Assembly: GCA_021791615.1 (NCBI GenBank)
Contig: JAJYWG010000129.1
Coordinates: 1 to 19,056 of the forward strand
DNA: 19,056 nt
Origin: Actinomycetes bacterium
Lineage (GTDB): Bacteria > Actinomycetota > Acidimicrobiia > Acidimicrobiales > RAAP-2
Direction: 5' to 3'
Shown: one piece after another, positions 6,806 to 16,032 of the stretch
Layout: each line of letters begins with the position of its first letter
How positions within the stretch are numbered: position 1 is the first letter of the stretch
Notes under the pieces: generated by a model
Told to the model about the DNA's origin: nothing
Database searches by the model: none
The model's input: the letters and a program-made list of their open reading frames with translations, nothing else
Translations under genes and position numbers: made by a program

Positions 6806-6818
6806 GTGTCCGGGACAC
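6806..6818. promoter_or_regulatory. Inverted repeat GTGTCC-G-GGACAC
   Basis: A 6-bp palindrome with a one-base centre, about 32 bases upstream of the predicted -35 element and about 90 bases after the FtsK ATPase stop. It could be an operator for the WXG100-like promoter. As RNA it would make only a short stem with no T-run, so a terminator is less likely. The rest of the 6690-6906 gap shows nothing else I can name. Confidence 0.35.
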
Positions 6819-6906
6819 CTCCCTGGGATTGGGCAGAGCGCGGCCACAAGGCTTCCCAGCCGTCGCCCGCGGTTCGACCTAGTCCAATAAACCGGGATCG
6901 GCAGGC

Positions 6907-9900
6907 TCAGTCTGCGATCGCCATCTGGACGACACCCGTCTTTCCCCCTTCGACGAACAATCCCCGGCCCACAGGAAACTGACCTCGGTTGACACGCGGG
7001 AAGCTCGTCCGGAACACCGCTTGTCCCTCCGACTGTTCCGGCTGAAGCGCAATTCCGTAACGGCTCGACTTGATCAGTTGCAGCGTCGAGGACATGCCTC
7101 CAAGCGCCCCGGGGTCGCCATCGGCGATCACCAGGCAGCCCTGACCGAGGGCCGTTCGGACGAGCTCGCCTATCGGGGCATCGGCGGGTCCGTTGAGCAA
7201 TTCGGTCAGGTCCTCGATCAGAATCGCGACCGGTCCCGGCTCCGCCTCTGCTCCGAGGAGCGTCGCCAATGTGCGCGCTTCGGCTGCGATTGCATCGGGT
7301 CCCAAGGCGGTCCATGTCCACTCGACTGCGTTCGCAAGGGGCGAGCGCAATTGGCCGAACAGTGCCGTGCGAGCCCGTGGATCCCACCGGCAGATCGAGC
7401 GGACCACGCTGGCCAACGCCGACGTCCGTCCGCTCCCCGGCGGCCCGGCGACAAGGAATGCGCCCTTCGGCTGAAAGGTTGCAGGTGCGAGGTCAACCTC
7501 ACGGACACCCAACACCGGCAGGCCGTTCAACGCAGACGGCAGATCATCGAGTGCGACCCGTTCACGCAGCCGCTCGACGGCCGGTGCTTCCGATACTCCA
7601 TTTGCTCGCATCGCAGCTCCAAGTCGCTGGAGCGCGGCGGCCTGATCGCTGATGTTCGATGAGCCCCCGAAGACTGCCACTTGTAACTCGCGTCCGTCAC
7701 GAAACGCTCGCCCAGGAGGCGAGTGCTCATCGAAGCCGTCCCTCGCCACCCCCAGCACGGCCAAGTCGCTCTCGTTGGCCATCCGCAGTACGACGCGCTG
7801 CTGCATCGCCGACGACAGCACCGAAGGTAGTGCGGCCACTCGGTCGGCCGTGACAATGACGTGGACGCCAACCGGGCGTCCATCCTGGACGATACTGACA
7901 AATTGATCGAACGAACGGTTCGCGTCCCCGGTATCAAATGCCTGACGGAAGGCACCAATCCCATCGACGAGCACGAAGATTCGCGGTTCTCCGGTCCGGT
8001 CGGAGAGCCGCCGGTATTCCCCGATGGTCCCAGCCCGCACCGCCGAAAACCGTGCCGCCCGGTCGTCAACCACCGACCGGAGCTTCCGCAGCAAGCGAAC
8101 GGTTAGCTCGGTGTCATCTCCGGGAATGACGGCGCCAACGTGTGGGAGACCAGCGAGTGCGTCAAGGCCGCGGGCCCCAAAGTCGAGAGCGTAGATATGG
8201 CACGGTCCACCTCGGACGCTGAGGCCGGCGGCCACGGCGAGGCTCCGCAAGAATGTGCTCTTGCCCGATCCCCCGGTTCCGAAGATGGCCATGTTCCCGT
8301 CAGAGTCCGGCCGGAATGTTGCGGGCGGCTGAGACTGGTGGTCCGGGTCGTCGCAGACACCGAAGACCAACTCCGCATCATCCCGCCGAGTCGTCAGGTG
8401 CCGGAGGTCGTAGATCGGTGCGAGCTCTTCCAGCCAGGGCTTCCGGGGCGACGGGATCGCCCCGGCCTCTGCCGCTGCCTGGACGTTCACTACGAGGCGG
8501 GCGATGTCGGTCGGACCGGCAAGCGCAACGGTGTTCCCACCGTGCGGGTTTGCCTCCTCGGGCTCATCCCAGGACGAGGAGGACCCGAAGGTCAACTCCT
8601 CGATCGCGATCTCCGGACGAGGGGGCCGATCCGCGGTCCGACCGCCAACGTAGGCAGCCTGAAATGCAACAAGGCGCCCAGGGCCAAGTTTGGCACTGGC
8701 CCGCCCGGGGATTGCCGGGTCGAACGAAGCTGCAACAGGTGTGTCGAGAACGTCGGTGCTGTCGGCCTCGTCAGCCATGCGCAGGGCAATCCTCAGGTTC
8801 GTGTTCGCGCGCAGGTTGTCCTTGATCACGCCAGCTGGGCGTTGGGTGGCGAGCACGAGATGAAGCCCGAGCGAACGGCCTCGCTGGGCTACGTTGACCA
8901 CACCGTCTACGAACTCGGGAAGCTCTTGGACGAGAGCGGCGAACTCGTCGATGACGATCACCAGGCTCGGGGGTGCATCCGGGTCGCCGCTGCGCTCCAA
9001 CTCGAGAAGATCTTTTGCCCGCTTTTGGCTCAGAATGTGCTCGCGAAACCTCAGCTCGGCAGCCAGTGAAGTCAGCGCGCGCCGAGCCAGGTGGAGGCTC
9101 AGGTCGGTGACCATTCCAACGGTGTGCGGTAGTTCACGACACTCGCCGAAGGCCGAGCCTCCTTTGTAGTCGATCAGGAGGAATGTCACCCTGTCGGGGC
9201 TGTATGCAGTGGCCATGCCGATGATCCACGATTGGAGGAGTTCACTCTTGCCCGCGCCGGTCGTCCCCCCGACGAGGGCGTGCGGCCCGTGGGCCCGGAG
9301 GTCGAGATACAAATTGTCCGTCGCCGACTGTCCGATGAGGGAACGGAGAACCAGGTCCTTGTCCTTCAGACGCCGCCGCGGCGCGTCAGGATGGCGATCG
9401 ACAATGGAGTTGGTCTCGGTCCAGCGTTCCAGCACGGCTTGAGGCGAGGTCGCAAGGTCAGAGCCCGCGAGGCTGATGAACGACGTGGAGGAAGGCAAGT
9501 CGCTGGCGTCGTCGAGCCGAGCTCCGGCATCCACCATCGGCGACAACTTACGTGCCGCCCAATGGCACGCATCGTGGGTCACCGCTTCTCCTTGCTCGAG
9601 CACGATCTCCGAAGCGTCTTCCACGGAGACCATCCGCAACTGACCGTTGGAGCGGTCCTCCTCCACAAAGACCTTGCAGGCCGCCGGGAGCCGCTCCATC
9701 GACGGAGCGCACCAGACCACACTCACGCCGTGACGAGGTCCGGATTCGGCGAGCTGGACCAAGCGACTGCGGTCGAGTGCGACGTCGTCTTCGACGAGTA
9801 GGACGATGCTCGGTGCGATCACGGTTTGTTCGCCGCCCGAGCGGGTTCCCGAACGTGCCTGGACCACCTCCTCGATCTCCGCAACCAGATCGAGGCACGC

Positions 9901-11322
9901 GTTACGGCCGACCGCAAGGTGGTCGACCGAGATCGGGCTGGCCGGCGAGGTGACATGGGGCGTCCACTTCAGCCAGTCCCAAGGTTCCGCACTTGCCTGT
10001 GATGCCACCGCGGCGACGACGACCTCTGCCGGCGAATGGAGTGCGAGGAGCTGCAGGAGCACGGCTCTGCTCAGATCACGTATCCGACTCGATTCGCCCG
10101 CGATCCCGAGCGCAGTCGTACGCAGATCGGCGACGACCGGAACCCCGGGAATGGCAAAGAAGAGATCCCGCACGTCGAGCAACCGCTGGCAATCGTCTGA
10201 CGGCACAAGCTTGCGCGGAAGGTCGACCTGATTGCGTGACGGCAACGCCCCCAGTCCCAGGCGTACCTTCAAGAACCCGTCTCCGTCGGGCCGCCTCGCC
10301 CAGAGAAGCGGTTGGAGACCGTTCACCGCGGCAAGTGCTTCGGCAGTCTGCGGATGCTCGCGATTGCGTGATGCCCGCTCCTTCTCTCCAGCAGACTGAA
10401 GGTCGCTCACCAACTTCTCCAACTGGCGGTCGAATCGCTCGGCTTCGGAACGTGCCGTGTGTCGGCGGACCACTCTGCTCTCGGCGACATTACCGAGCAA
10501 CATGAGCGGGGTGAGACCGACAAAGGCGATCGAAAGGATCGACTTCGTGGCCAAGTACAACACGATGCCCATGACCACGGGGACCACCATCGGAATGAGC
10601 GCGATCCGCTGGGCGTCGGGGACCTCAGGTAGCGCAGGGGCCTCGAATGTTGAACCTTCGTATGACGGGAACGGTCTCGGCGGCCGATTGAAGGAGATGG
10701 CCGTCCCATGATCACCGGTAACCGATGACGTCTGGTGCAGGACCACGGAGATCTCTGTGTCCCCGAGAAGAGCCGTCGTTGCCGGAGCCATCAACACCCG
10801 GGGCACCAGCCCGCCGTCGACCATCACCCCGTTCGCCGAGTTGGTGTCGACCAGCTCAATGACCGAGGTCACATGGATCTTTGCATGGTGCTTGGACACC
10901 ATCGGATCGCTCAGGTGAACATCAGATGTCGGATCGCGTCCGATGTAGGACGTGCCTGCCGGCAGTTCGATCTGTTTGCCGGCGTCAGGTCCACTGCGGA
11001 TTTGCAGGGTGGCGATGCCTGGCCCACCTGCAGAGCCGCGCTCGAACTGGTGCGCGGAGACAACCGTCACCACCCCGCCCGAGCGGAGACCCGCTTCGCT
11101 CAGGCTCATGTCCGGGGGAATGGCAGGTCCGAGAGCATTTCCATTCCACTGGGCAAGCGTCACCGCTGCTGCCGCTGTGGCCGGATCGGCAGCGCCGGCT
11201 GCCCTCGGGTCCCGGACTGCCAGCGCGCCGGCAATGTCACCGATACGCACCCCCGGCTCCACAACGACCGCGACGTCGCGCACGTCACCGGTGGCATCCA
11301 TGACCCCGACCTTGAGCTTCAC
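6907..11322 (-). CDS. Ubiquitin-like/FHA/FtsK-SpoIIIE ATPase, EccC/EssC-type type VII secretion motor
   Basis: This 1471-aa membrane-anchored motor has several modules. Residues 1-90 resemble the ubiquitin-like YukD/EsaB fold, with the LSEAGLRSGGVVTVV ending common in this class. An FHA domain (about 105-195) keeps the phosphothreonine-binding set: G128-R129, S143-H146 and N164-G165. Two membrane helices lie at about 242-278, followed by an acidic/basic helical stretch. Three ATPase modules follow. The first has GTTGAGKS at 686-693 and Walker B VIVIDEF at 788-794, with the hallmark LLIDYKGGSAF (715-725). The second has GTGGSGKST at 1015-1023 and VLVDG at 1117-1121. The third has GPPGSGRT at 1293-1300, with Arg in place of the Walker Lys. 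Similar FHA-FtsK proteins occur in other actinobacteria. The GTG start overlaps the transglutaminase-like gene (GTGA). WXG100-like substrates lie downstream. Confidence 0.9.
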   Translation of the reverse strand: MKLKVGVMDATGDVRDVAVVVEPGVRIGDIAGALAVRDPRAAGAADPATAAAAVTLAQWNGNALGPAIPPDMSLSEAGLRSGGVVTVVSAHQFERGSAGGPGIATLQIRSGPDAGKQIELPAGTSYIGRDPTSDVHLSDPMVSKHHAKIHVTSVIELVDTNSANGVMVDGGLVPRVLMAPATTALLGDTEISVVLHQTSSVTGDHGTAISFNRPPRPFPSYEGSTFEAPALPEVPDAQRIALIPMVVPVVMGIVLYLATKSILSIAFVGLTPLMLLGNVAESRVVRRHTARSEAERFDRQLEKLVSDLQSAGEKERASRNREHPQTAEALAAVNGLQPLLWARRPDGDGFLKVRLGLGALPSRNQVDLPRKLVPSDDCQRLLDVRDLFFAIPGVPVVADLRTTALGIAGESSRIRDLSRAVLLQLLALHSPAEVVVAAVASQASAEPWDWLKWTPHVTSPASPISVDHLAVGRNACLDLVAEIEEVVQARSGTRSGGEQTVIAPSIVLLVEDDVALDRSRLVQLAESGPRHGVSVVWCAPSMERLPAACKVFVEEDRSNGQLRMVSVEDASEIVLEQGEAVTHDACHWAARKLSPMVDAGARLDDASDLPSSTSFISLAGSDLATSPQAVLERWTETNSIVDRHPDAPRRRLKDKDLVLRSLIGQSATDNLYLDLRAHGPHALVGGTTGAGKSELLQSWIIGMATAYSPDRVTFLLIDYKGGSAFGECRELPHTVGMVTDLSLHLARRALTSLAAELRFREHILSQKRAKDLLELERSGDPDAPPSLVIVIDEFAALVQELPEFVDGVVNVAQRGRSLGLHLVLATQRPAGVIKDNLRANTNLRIALRMADEADSTDVLDTPVAASFDPAIPGRASAKLGPGRLVAFQAAYVGGRTADRPPRPEIAIEELTFGSSSSWDEPEEANPHGGNTVALAGPTDIARLVVNVQAAAEAGAIPSPRKPWLEELAPIYDLRHLTTRRDDAELVFGVCDDPDHQSQPPATFRPDSDGNMAIFGTGGSGKSTFLRSLAVAAGLSVRGGPCHIYALDFGARGLDALAGLPHVGAVIPGDDTELTVRLLRKLRSVVDDRAARFSAVRAGTIGEYRRLSDRTGEPRIFVLVDGIGAFRQAFDTGDANRSFDQFVSIVQDGRPVGVHVIVTADRVAALPSVLSSAMQQRVVLRMANESDLAVLGVARDGFDEHSPPGRAFRDGRELQVAVFGGSSNISDQAAALQRLGAAMRANGVSEAPAVERLRERVALDDLPSALNGLPVLGVREVDLAPATFQPKGAFLVAGPPGSGRTSALASVVRSICRWDPRARTALFGQLRSPLANAVEWTWTALGPDAIAAEARTLATLLGAEAEPGPVAILIEDLTELLNGPADAPIGELVRTALGQGCLVIADGDPGALGGMSSTLQLIKSSRYGIALQPEQSEGQAVFRTSFPRVNRGQFPVGRGLFVEGGKTGVVQMAIAD

Positions 11323-13601
11323 CGGTCGGCCCTTCGCTCACGACGGATCGGGTGGCTCCCCACGGTTCCGTTGTCGAACAGCGACCGGGGGTCCACCTTG
11401 GCCCGAAGCCTGACCCACCAGGGCAGCCCGTGCTCGAGCTCGGCAAGCACCGCGTCCACGTTGGCCCACACCGCCTCGGCCTCGCCAGCTTCCGGCTCAC
11501 CCGGACCAAATGAGGCACGGTCGGCCAGGTCGGCGATCCGGCGAGAAGAACCGCCGACCACGGCGGCAGCCTGGCGTCGGGTGGCACTGAACGGAGGTGG
11601 CCTGCCGACATCTCGAGCACGGTCGACCACCTCGGCCCATCCGCCTTCGATGCGGGCAACGACCGACGGTGCGGTGCGCCGTCGCCGGCGACGGCGCGAC
11701 TTCAGCCACATCACCACCAGCCATGGTCCTGCCAGGGCCATGGCCACCGCAACGGCCACGAGGACATCGCTGACGACCACCCAGATGTCATGGACGAGGG
11801 ACCGGTGGTGCGGATGGCCAAGCGATGCCGCCGACGCATTGGCGGGAACCACCCCACTGCCCGGCCGGTTGCTGGCCGGTGGTTGGTACTGAGCTTGCTG
11901 CGAGCTGGACGGCGCCGGGGGCGGGGGGTTCGACCGGGTGGTGGCGCTGACCGGCGCCGTAGGGAAGAACGGGTACCAACCCACACCGGCGAAGTCGACT
12001 TCGACCCAGGCGGTCACGTCCTTCCCAAGGTAGGTGTGGGTGCCTGATCGAAGCGGCACCCCGAGCACCACCCGGGCAGGCAGACCGAGTGATCGCGCCA
12101 TCAGGTCCATGGCAGCCGCGTACTGCTCGGCGTCTCCCACCGGCTGGCCGGTCAGGAACTGTGCGATCCGGAAGGCGCTGTGGCCCGGCAGGGACGGCGG
12201 GGACGTACTCGTGCCGTCCGAGTACGCACCATTCGAGTGGAGCCAATCGCTGAGCGCAGCTGCCTCGGCGAACGCTCCGCTCTTGCCGGCGGTGATGGTG
12301 CGCGCTTTCGCCTGGACGACCGCGGGGACCCCGGTCAACTCGGGAAGGGATACCTGCACCGCCTGGGCCGTGGCCATCGCCGATGCAGGGGGCAGCTCGG
12401 GAACCGACGCCACCACGGTGTACGACTGTGGCGCGTCGATCCCGGTCGACACCACCGCGGCATCGGTCGACGTGTTGTAGCGAAAGGCGTTGCGCAACGC
12501 TTGGTCGCCCACTCCGGCGAACGACACCGAGCGGACCACCCCGACATCGGGCAACCAGACGCTTTGGTAGTGGAGCAACTTCACGTGCACTGTGGCGAGC
12601 GCGCACTGCGATTGGCATGGCACCGAAGACACCGGGTTGCCGACGGTGGCGAAGTCGCCAGACGTCGAGCTTCCCGGCGAACCGGGTGCCACTTCGAAAA
12701 CGATGCCGTCGTAGGCATCCATGGTGGCGATGCGCAGGTAGCTCCCCGTCGGCGCCCCCGACACCTGGAAGAGCGGAGACCCGCCCTCCTGCGTGGGGAG
12801 GATGTAATGGCGGTAGGAAGCCAGAGGGCTCGGGTACGCGTGGACGTCGAAAGGTGGCGGCACGTGGTCACGCAGCACATAGCGGAGGTGCGAGGAGCTC
12901 CCCGGGAGCACTGGACCGATCACAAGTCCCAGGCTGGCACTCGCAACCAACAGAGAAGCACCCACCACCGGACGATTGCGGGCGGTAGACGCGATCCCGT
13001 CGGGACGGGCTGCACGGGCCCGCCAGGCAGCCCACCCCAGCAACAGGGCGGCGAGACCTGCGTCGAGGAACAGCCACGACGGCTGAGCGGCAGTGCCGAA
13101 CACGATCCCCAACGCGAGCAGCGCGAACGGGGGGACCATGGCCAGCGGGCCACGGTGGAACCGGCTGGCCAGAAGGACGGTGATCGAACCGCATAACACT
13201 CCGCAGAGCAGGGGAACGGCCAACAGGTGACCGGCATCGCCGATGACCGGTGAGGTGTCCAACAGGCCAGACCAGCCAGTGACCGCCGCCGCCGCCAGGA
13301 CGTGGACGCCCGACGGCGAGGGGGCGACGCGCACGATCGACTCAGAAGGTGCGACCAGCGGTCCGCCCAACACAAAGTAGGCAAGGAGCGCGAGGGCGAC
13401 CACCGTGAGCGGGTGCACCCTCCGCCGGACGCCGACCACGGCCACACCTGCACCGGCGACGAGGCCGATGACGCCGACCAGGAGGTATCGCTGACCACCG
13501 TAGGCGGAGCCGAACGACACCATCGCGCAGGTGCCGGCAACCACGGCGACGGCACCATCGGCCGAAAAATCCCGCCACGAGGGAGCGGCACCGCCGCTCA
13601 T
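11319..13601 (-). CDS. Multi-pass membrane protein with a transglutaminase-like domain lacking catalytic residues (TgpA-type)
   Basis: This 760-aa protein starts with about seven hydrophobic helices in residues 16-231. A large, probably extracytoplasmic part (about 235-600) contains a transglutaminase-like core. A further helix at about 605-632 is followed by a run of Arg (636-642) and a cytoplasmic tail. This is the layout of TgpA/DUF3488-transglutaminase proteins that travel with MoxR and DUF58 genes. The fold motifs are clear, but the catalytic triad is gone: GDAEQYA has Ala491 where Cys is expected, DVTAWVEV has Thr530 for His, and GWYPFFPT has Phe546 for Asp. It is therefore probably a structural pseudoenzyme. 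The ATG overlaps the DUF58 stop (ATGA), and the stop overlaps the FtsK ATPase start. The family is well supported; its role in secretion is inferred from context. Confidence 0.88.
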   Translation of the reverse strand: MSGGAAPSWRDFSADGAVAVVAGTCAMVSFGSAYGGQRYLLVGVIGLVAGAGVAVVGVRRRVHPLTVVALALLAYFVLGGPLVAPSESIVRVAPSPSGVHVLAAAAVTGWSGLLDTSPVIGDAGHLLAVPLLCGVLCGSITVLLASRFHRGPLAMVPPFALLALGIVFGTAAQPSWLFLDAGLAALLLGWAAWRARAARPDGIASTARNRPVVGASLLVASASLGLVIGPVLPGSSSHLRYVLRDHVPPPFDVHAYPSPLASYRHYILPTQEGGSPLFQVSGAPTGSYLRIATMDAYDGIVFEVAPGSPGSSTSGDFATVGNPVSSVPCQSQCALATVHVKLLHYQSVWLPDVGVVRSVSFAGVGDQALRNAFRYNTSTDAAVVSTGIDAPQSYTVVASVPELPPASAMATAQAVQVSLPELTGVPAVVQAKARTITAGKSGAFAEAAALSDWLHSNGAYSDGTSTSPPSLPGHSAFRIAQFLTGQPVGDAEQYAAAMDLMARSLGLPARVVLGVPLRSGTHTYLGKDVTAWVEVDFAGVGWYPFFPTAPVSATTRSNPPPPAPSSSQQAQYQPPASNRPGSGVVPANASAASLGHPHHRSLVHDIWVVVSDVLVAVAVAMALAGPWLVVMWLKSRRRRRRRTAPSVVARIEGGWAEVVDRARDVGRPPPFSATRRQAAAVVGGSSRRIADLADRASFGPGEPEAGEAEAVWANVDAVLAELEHGLPWWVRLRAKVDPRSLFDNGTVGSHPIRRERRADR

Positions 13602-14980
13602 GATCGCATCCCCCCCCGCACCACGGCCGAGAGCTCACCAAGCTGCTCCACGTCGAAGAGGGCCGTGTGCCCGACAGCCTGGAATCCGTGACGGCGGCTC
13701 GAGATTCGCACCGCCACGATCCGCGCATCGGGAGTGAAGCGCCGAGACACCTGGCGCACCGCCGGCAGCTCCGCCTTGCCGCCGGTCACCAGCACCACGA
13801 TGCTGGCGCCGGGGGCGCACCTTGCTGCGATCTTCGCTGCGGCGAGCAGTCCGCTACCGTGCTCTCCGGCGGCATTCGGAGCGTCGATGCCGGAATCTCC
13901 CTCGACACCGCTCAGCCCGTCGAGGAGCTGGTTCCGACCCTCGGACGCGAGCAAGGCTCTGCCGGCCACGACCGTCAGGTTTTGCTTGTCCCGCAAGGCC
14001 CGGATCCCGAGCGAGCCGGTCACCGACACCGCAGTCTCGAACTCCTCGAGATCGTCGTAGATGCCGAGCTCCGTGTCGAGGACGACGAGGACGTGCGCCC
14101 GACGAGTGTCCACGTACTGCTGGACCATCAGCTGACTGGTACGCGCGCTGGTTCGCCAGTGGACGTGGCGTCGGTCGTCGCCGGCCACGTACTCGCGCAG
14201 AGAGTGGAAGGCGATGTCGCTCGGGGACAGGGCCGGTGACTCCTGGCCCTCGAGGTCGCGCAGGAACCCACCGCCGATGGTTGGGACCCGCACCGTGCGC
14301 GGGTGGACGTACAGGCGGGAAGGGCGGGCCTCGCTCACCACCCGGGCAAGGAGCCCCAGTGGGTCCCCGCGTACCACCCGGGCCGGACCGACATCGATGA
14401 CACCTCGACGATCCGTGGGAATGTGGAAGAGCTCCTCGTGAGAGTGCGACGGAGCCAGCAGGGGCACGTCGAAGGCCGCCACCGCCCCGCCGACCGGGAG
14501 GTCGACCCGGAGTGGAAGCAGATGCCGGCCCGACTGATTGGTGACGACCATGCGGCCGGAGGCCCGCTGTCCGGCGACCACCCGGTTCGGATACAGCTCG
14601 GCGACGACGCTGACCACCGAGCCCCCGACCAGGAAGAGTCCGCACAGGATGAGCAGGCTCAGCCCGACACCGGCCACCGCGAGGAGCTCGACCCAGCCGA
14701 GTGCCACTCCGACCACCCACGCGACTGCGGTCAGGACGACCACCATCCAACCGAGGGGGCGGATCGAGCCAGTGACTACCCGGGCGGCGCGGACGACCCG
14801 GAAGGCCAAAGCCTCCGCCGCGCCGCCTGCCCGGCGGACGCGACGGTCCGAGGCCGCCCGCTTCTGGAAATCGGACAAGGCGGCCAACAGCCGATCCGTA
14901 CGCGAGCGCAGACCGGCTGGACTGTTCAGCACCGGAGCCTGGCCGGGCCGGGCCGCGGTGTCCTCGCCGGTCTGCACCAC
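13598..14980 (-). CDS. DUF58 domain protein
   Basis: This 460-aa protein has a basic N-terminal cytoplasmic stretch, two adjacent membrane helices (about 76-95 and 99-119), a beta-rich region, and the DUF58 signature. The signature includes SDIAFHSLREYVAGDDRRHV at about 254-273, then HWRTSARTSQLMV and the von Willebrand A-like strand VLVVLDTELGIYDD at about 297-310. DUF58 proteins are usually encoded between a MoxR ATPase and a transglutaminase-like membrane protein, as here, and are thought to act with MoxR in assembling or regulating envelope complexes. It starts with GTG at 14980, four bases after the MoxR stop; a second GTG follows immediately. It overlaps the next gene by four bases. Confidence 0.92.
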   Translation of the reverse strand: MVQTGEDTAARPGQAPVLNSPAGLRSRTDRLLAALSDFQKRAASDRRVRRAGGAAEALAFRVVRAARVVTGSIRPLGWMVVVLTAVAWVVGVALGWVELLAVAGVGLSLLILCGLFLVGGSVVSVVAELYPNRVVAGQRASGRMVVTNQSGRHLLPLRVDLPVGGAVAAFDVPLLAPSHSHEELFHIPTDRRGVIDVGPARVVRGDPLGLLARVVSEARPSRLYVHPRTVRVPTIGGGFLRDLEGQESPALSPSDIAFHSLREYVAGDDRRHVHWRTSARTSQLMVQQYVDTRRAHVLVVLDTELGIYDDLEEFETAVSVTGSLGIRALRDKQNLTVVAGRALLASEGRNQLLDGLSGVEGDSGIDAPNAAGEHGSGLLAAAKIAARCAPGASIVVLVTGGKAELPAVRQVSRRFTPDARIVAVRISSRRHGFQAVGHTALFDVEQLGELSAVVRGGMRS

Positions 14981-14984
14981 CGGG

Positions 14985-15974
14985 TCACCCCGCCCGCTCG
15001 GCCGGTGGCCGCACGTCGTTGACGATCCGGGTCAGCACGTCGGCAGCCGTCGAGCCGGTGAACTCGGCCTCGGGGTCGAGGAGAACCCGGTGGCCGAAGA
15101 TCGGCTCGAGCAGGTCACGCACGTCGTCGGGGATGACGTAGTTGCGCCCCTGGGCCGCCGCCCACACTTTGGCGCACCGGACGGCAGCCAGGCCGCCGCG
15201 GATGCTCACCCCCAACCGCACCTCGGGAGCCACGCGCGTCTCCTCGGCGATACGGGAGATGTAGGCGAGCACGGTCCGGTCGACGTGGGTCGAGCTGGCC
15301 AAGGTGGCCATGTCGGAGACGGCGCTGGACGCGATCAGAGGCCGGACGGTACCTGCCCGGTCACGCACGTTGGCGTCAGCCAGGATTGCCACCGACGTCT
15401 CGTGGTCGGGATAGCCGAGCGTGGTGCGCATGAGGAACCGGTCGAGTTGCGCCTCGGGCAACTGATAGGTGCCGGCCTGCTCGATGGTGTTCTGGGTGGC
15501 GACCACCATGAACGGGGTGGGCACCGGATAACGGACGCCGTCGACCGTCACCCGCTGCTCTTCCATCACCTCGAGCAGGGCCGACTGCGTCTTGGGAGAG
15601 GCCCGGTTGATCTCGTCCGCCAGCACGATGCTGGCGAAGATCGGCCCTTGGTGGAACTCGAACTTTCGGGCCTCCTGGTCGAAGATGGTGACGCCGGTGA
15701 CGTCACTCGGCAAGAGGTCTGGCGTGAACTGAATGCGGCTGTTGGTCCCCTGGACGGTGTTGGCCAGGGCTCGGGCGAGCGAGGTCTTACCGGTGCCGGG
15801 TACGTCCTCGAGGAGCAGATGACCGCCTGCGAGCAGGCAGGTCACCGTCAGGGCCACCGAGCGGTGCTTGCCGAGCACAGCGTGCTCGACATTTGCCACC
15901 AGCTTGGCGAACGTCTCGGCGAACCAGGTGGCCTGCTCCTGGGTCATGGTCGGCGTGGTGGTCGTGGTGGTCAT
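14985..15974 (-). CDS. MoxR-family AAA+ ATPase
   Basis: From ATG 15974 the protein is 329 aa, usual for MoxR. It begins with a Thr-rich stretch (MTTTTTTPT), then Walker A VPGTGKT at 58-64, Walker B SIVLADEINRA ending with D120-E121, sensor region VVATQNTIE at about 157-165, and the LPEAQLDRFLM arginine-finger region at about 172-182. MoxR ATPases act as chaperone-like remodelers with DUF58 partners. A TTG at 16007 would add eleven residues, but the ATG with upstream GGAAA fits better. The gene lies 58 bases after the Ig/FN3 stop and four bases before DUF58, so all are probably one transcript. Confidence 0.93.
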   Translation of the reverse strand: MTTTTTTPTMTQEQATWFAETFAKLVANVEHAVLGKHRSVALTVTCLLAGGHLLLEDVPGTGKTSLARALANTVQGTNSRIQFTPDLLPSDVTGVTIFDQEARKFEFHQGPIFASIVLADEINRASPKTQSALLEVMEEQRVTVDGVRYPVPTPFMVVATQNTIEQAGTYQLPEAQLDRFLMRTTLGYPDHETSVAILADANVRDRAGTVRPLIASSAVSDMATLASSTHVDRTVLAYISRIAEETRVAPEVRLGVSIRGGLAAVRCAKVWAAAQGRNYVIPDDVRDLLEPIFGHRVLLDPEAEFTGSTAADVLTRIVNDVRPPAERAG

Positions 15975-16032
15975 GTTTGATTTCCAGCTTTCGCATTCGG
16001 CGGACAATGGTCTGCTGCGGTCGGGGGTGAGG

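Noticed and set aside
6806..6818. Rho-independent terminator after the FtsK ATPase gene
   Set aside because: The stem is only about five pairs with a three-base loop and no T-run on either strand.
14538..15980. 480-aa plus-strand ORF
   Set aside because: It is antisense to DUF58 and MoxR, whose motifs are unmistakable. Its composition is low-complexity Gly/His/Arg.
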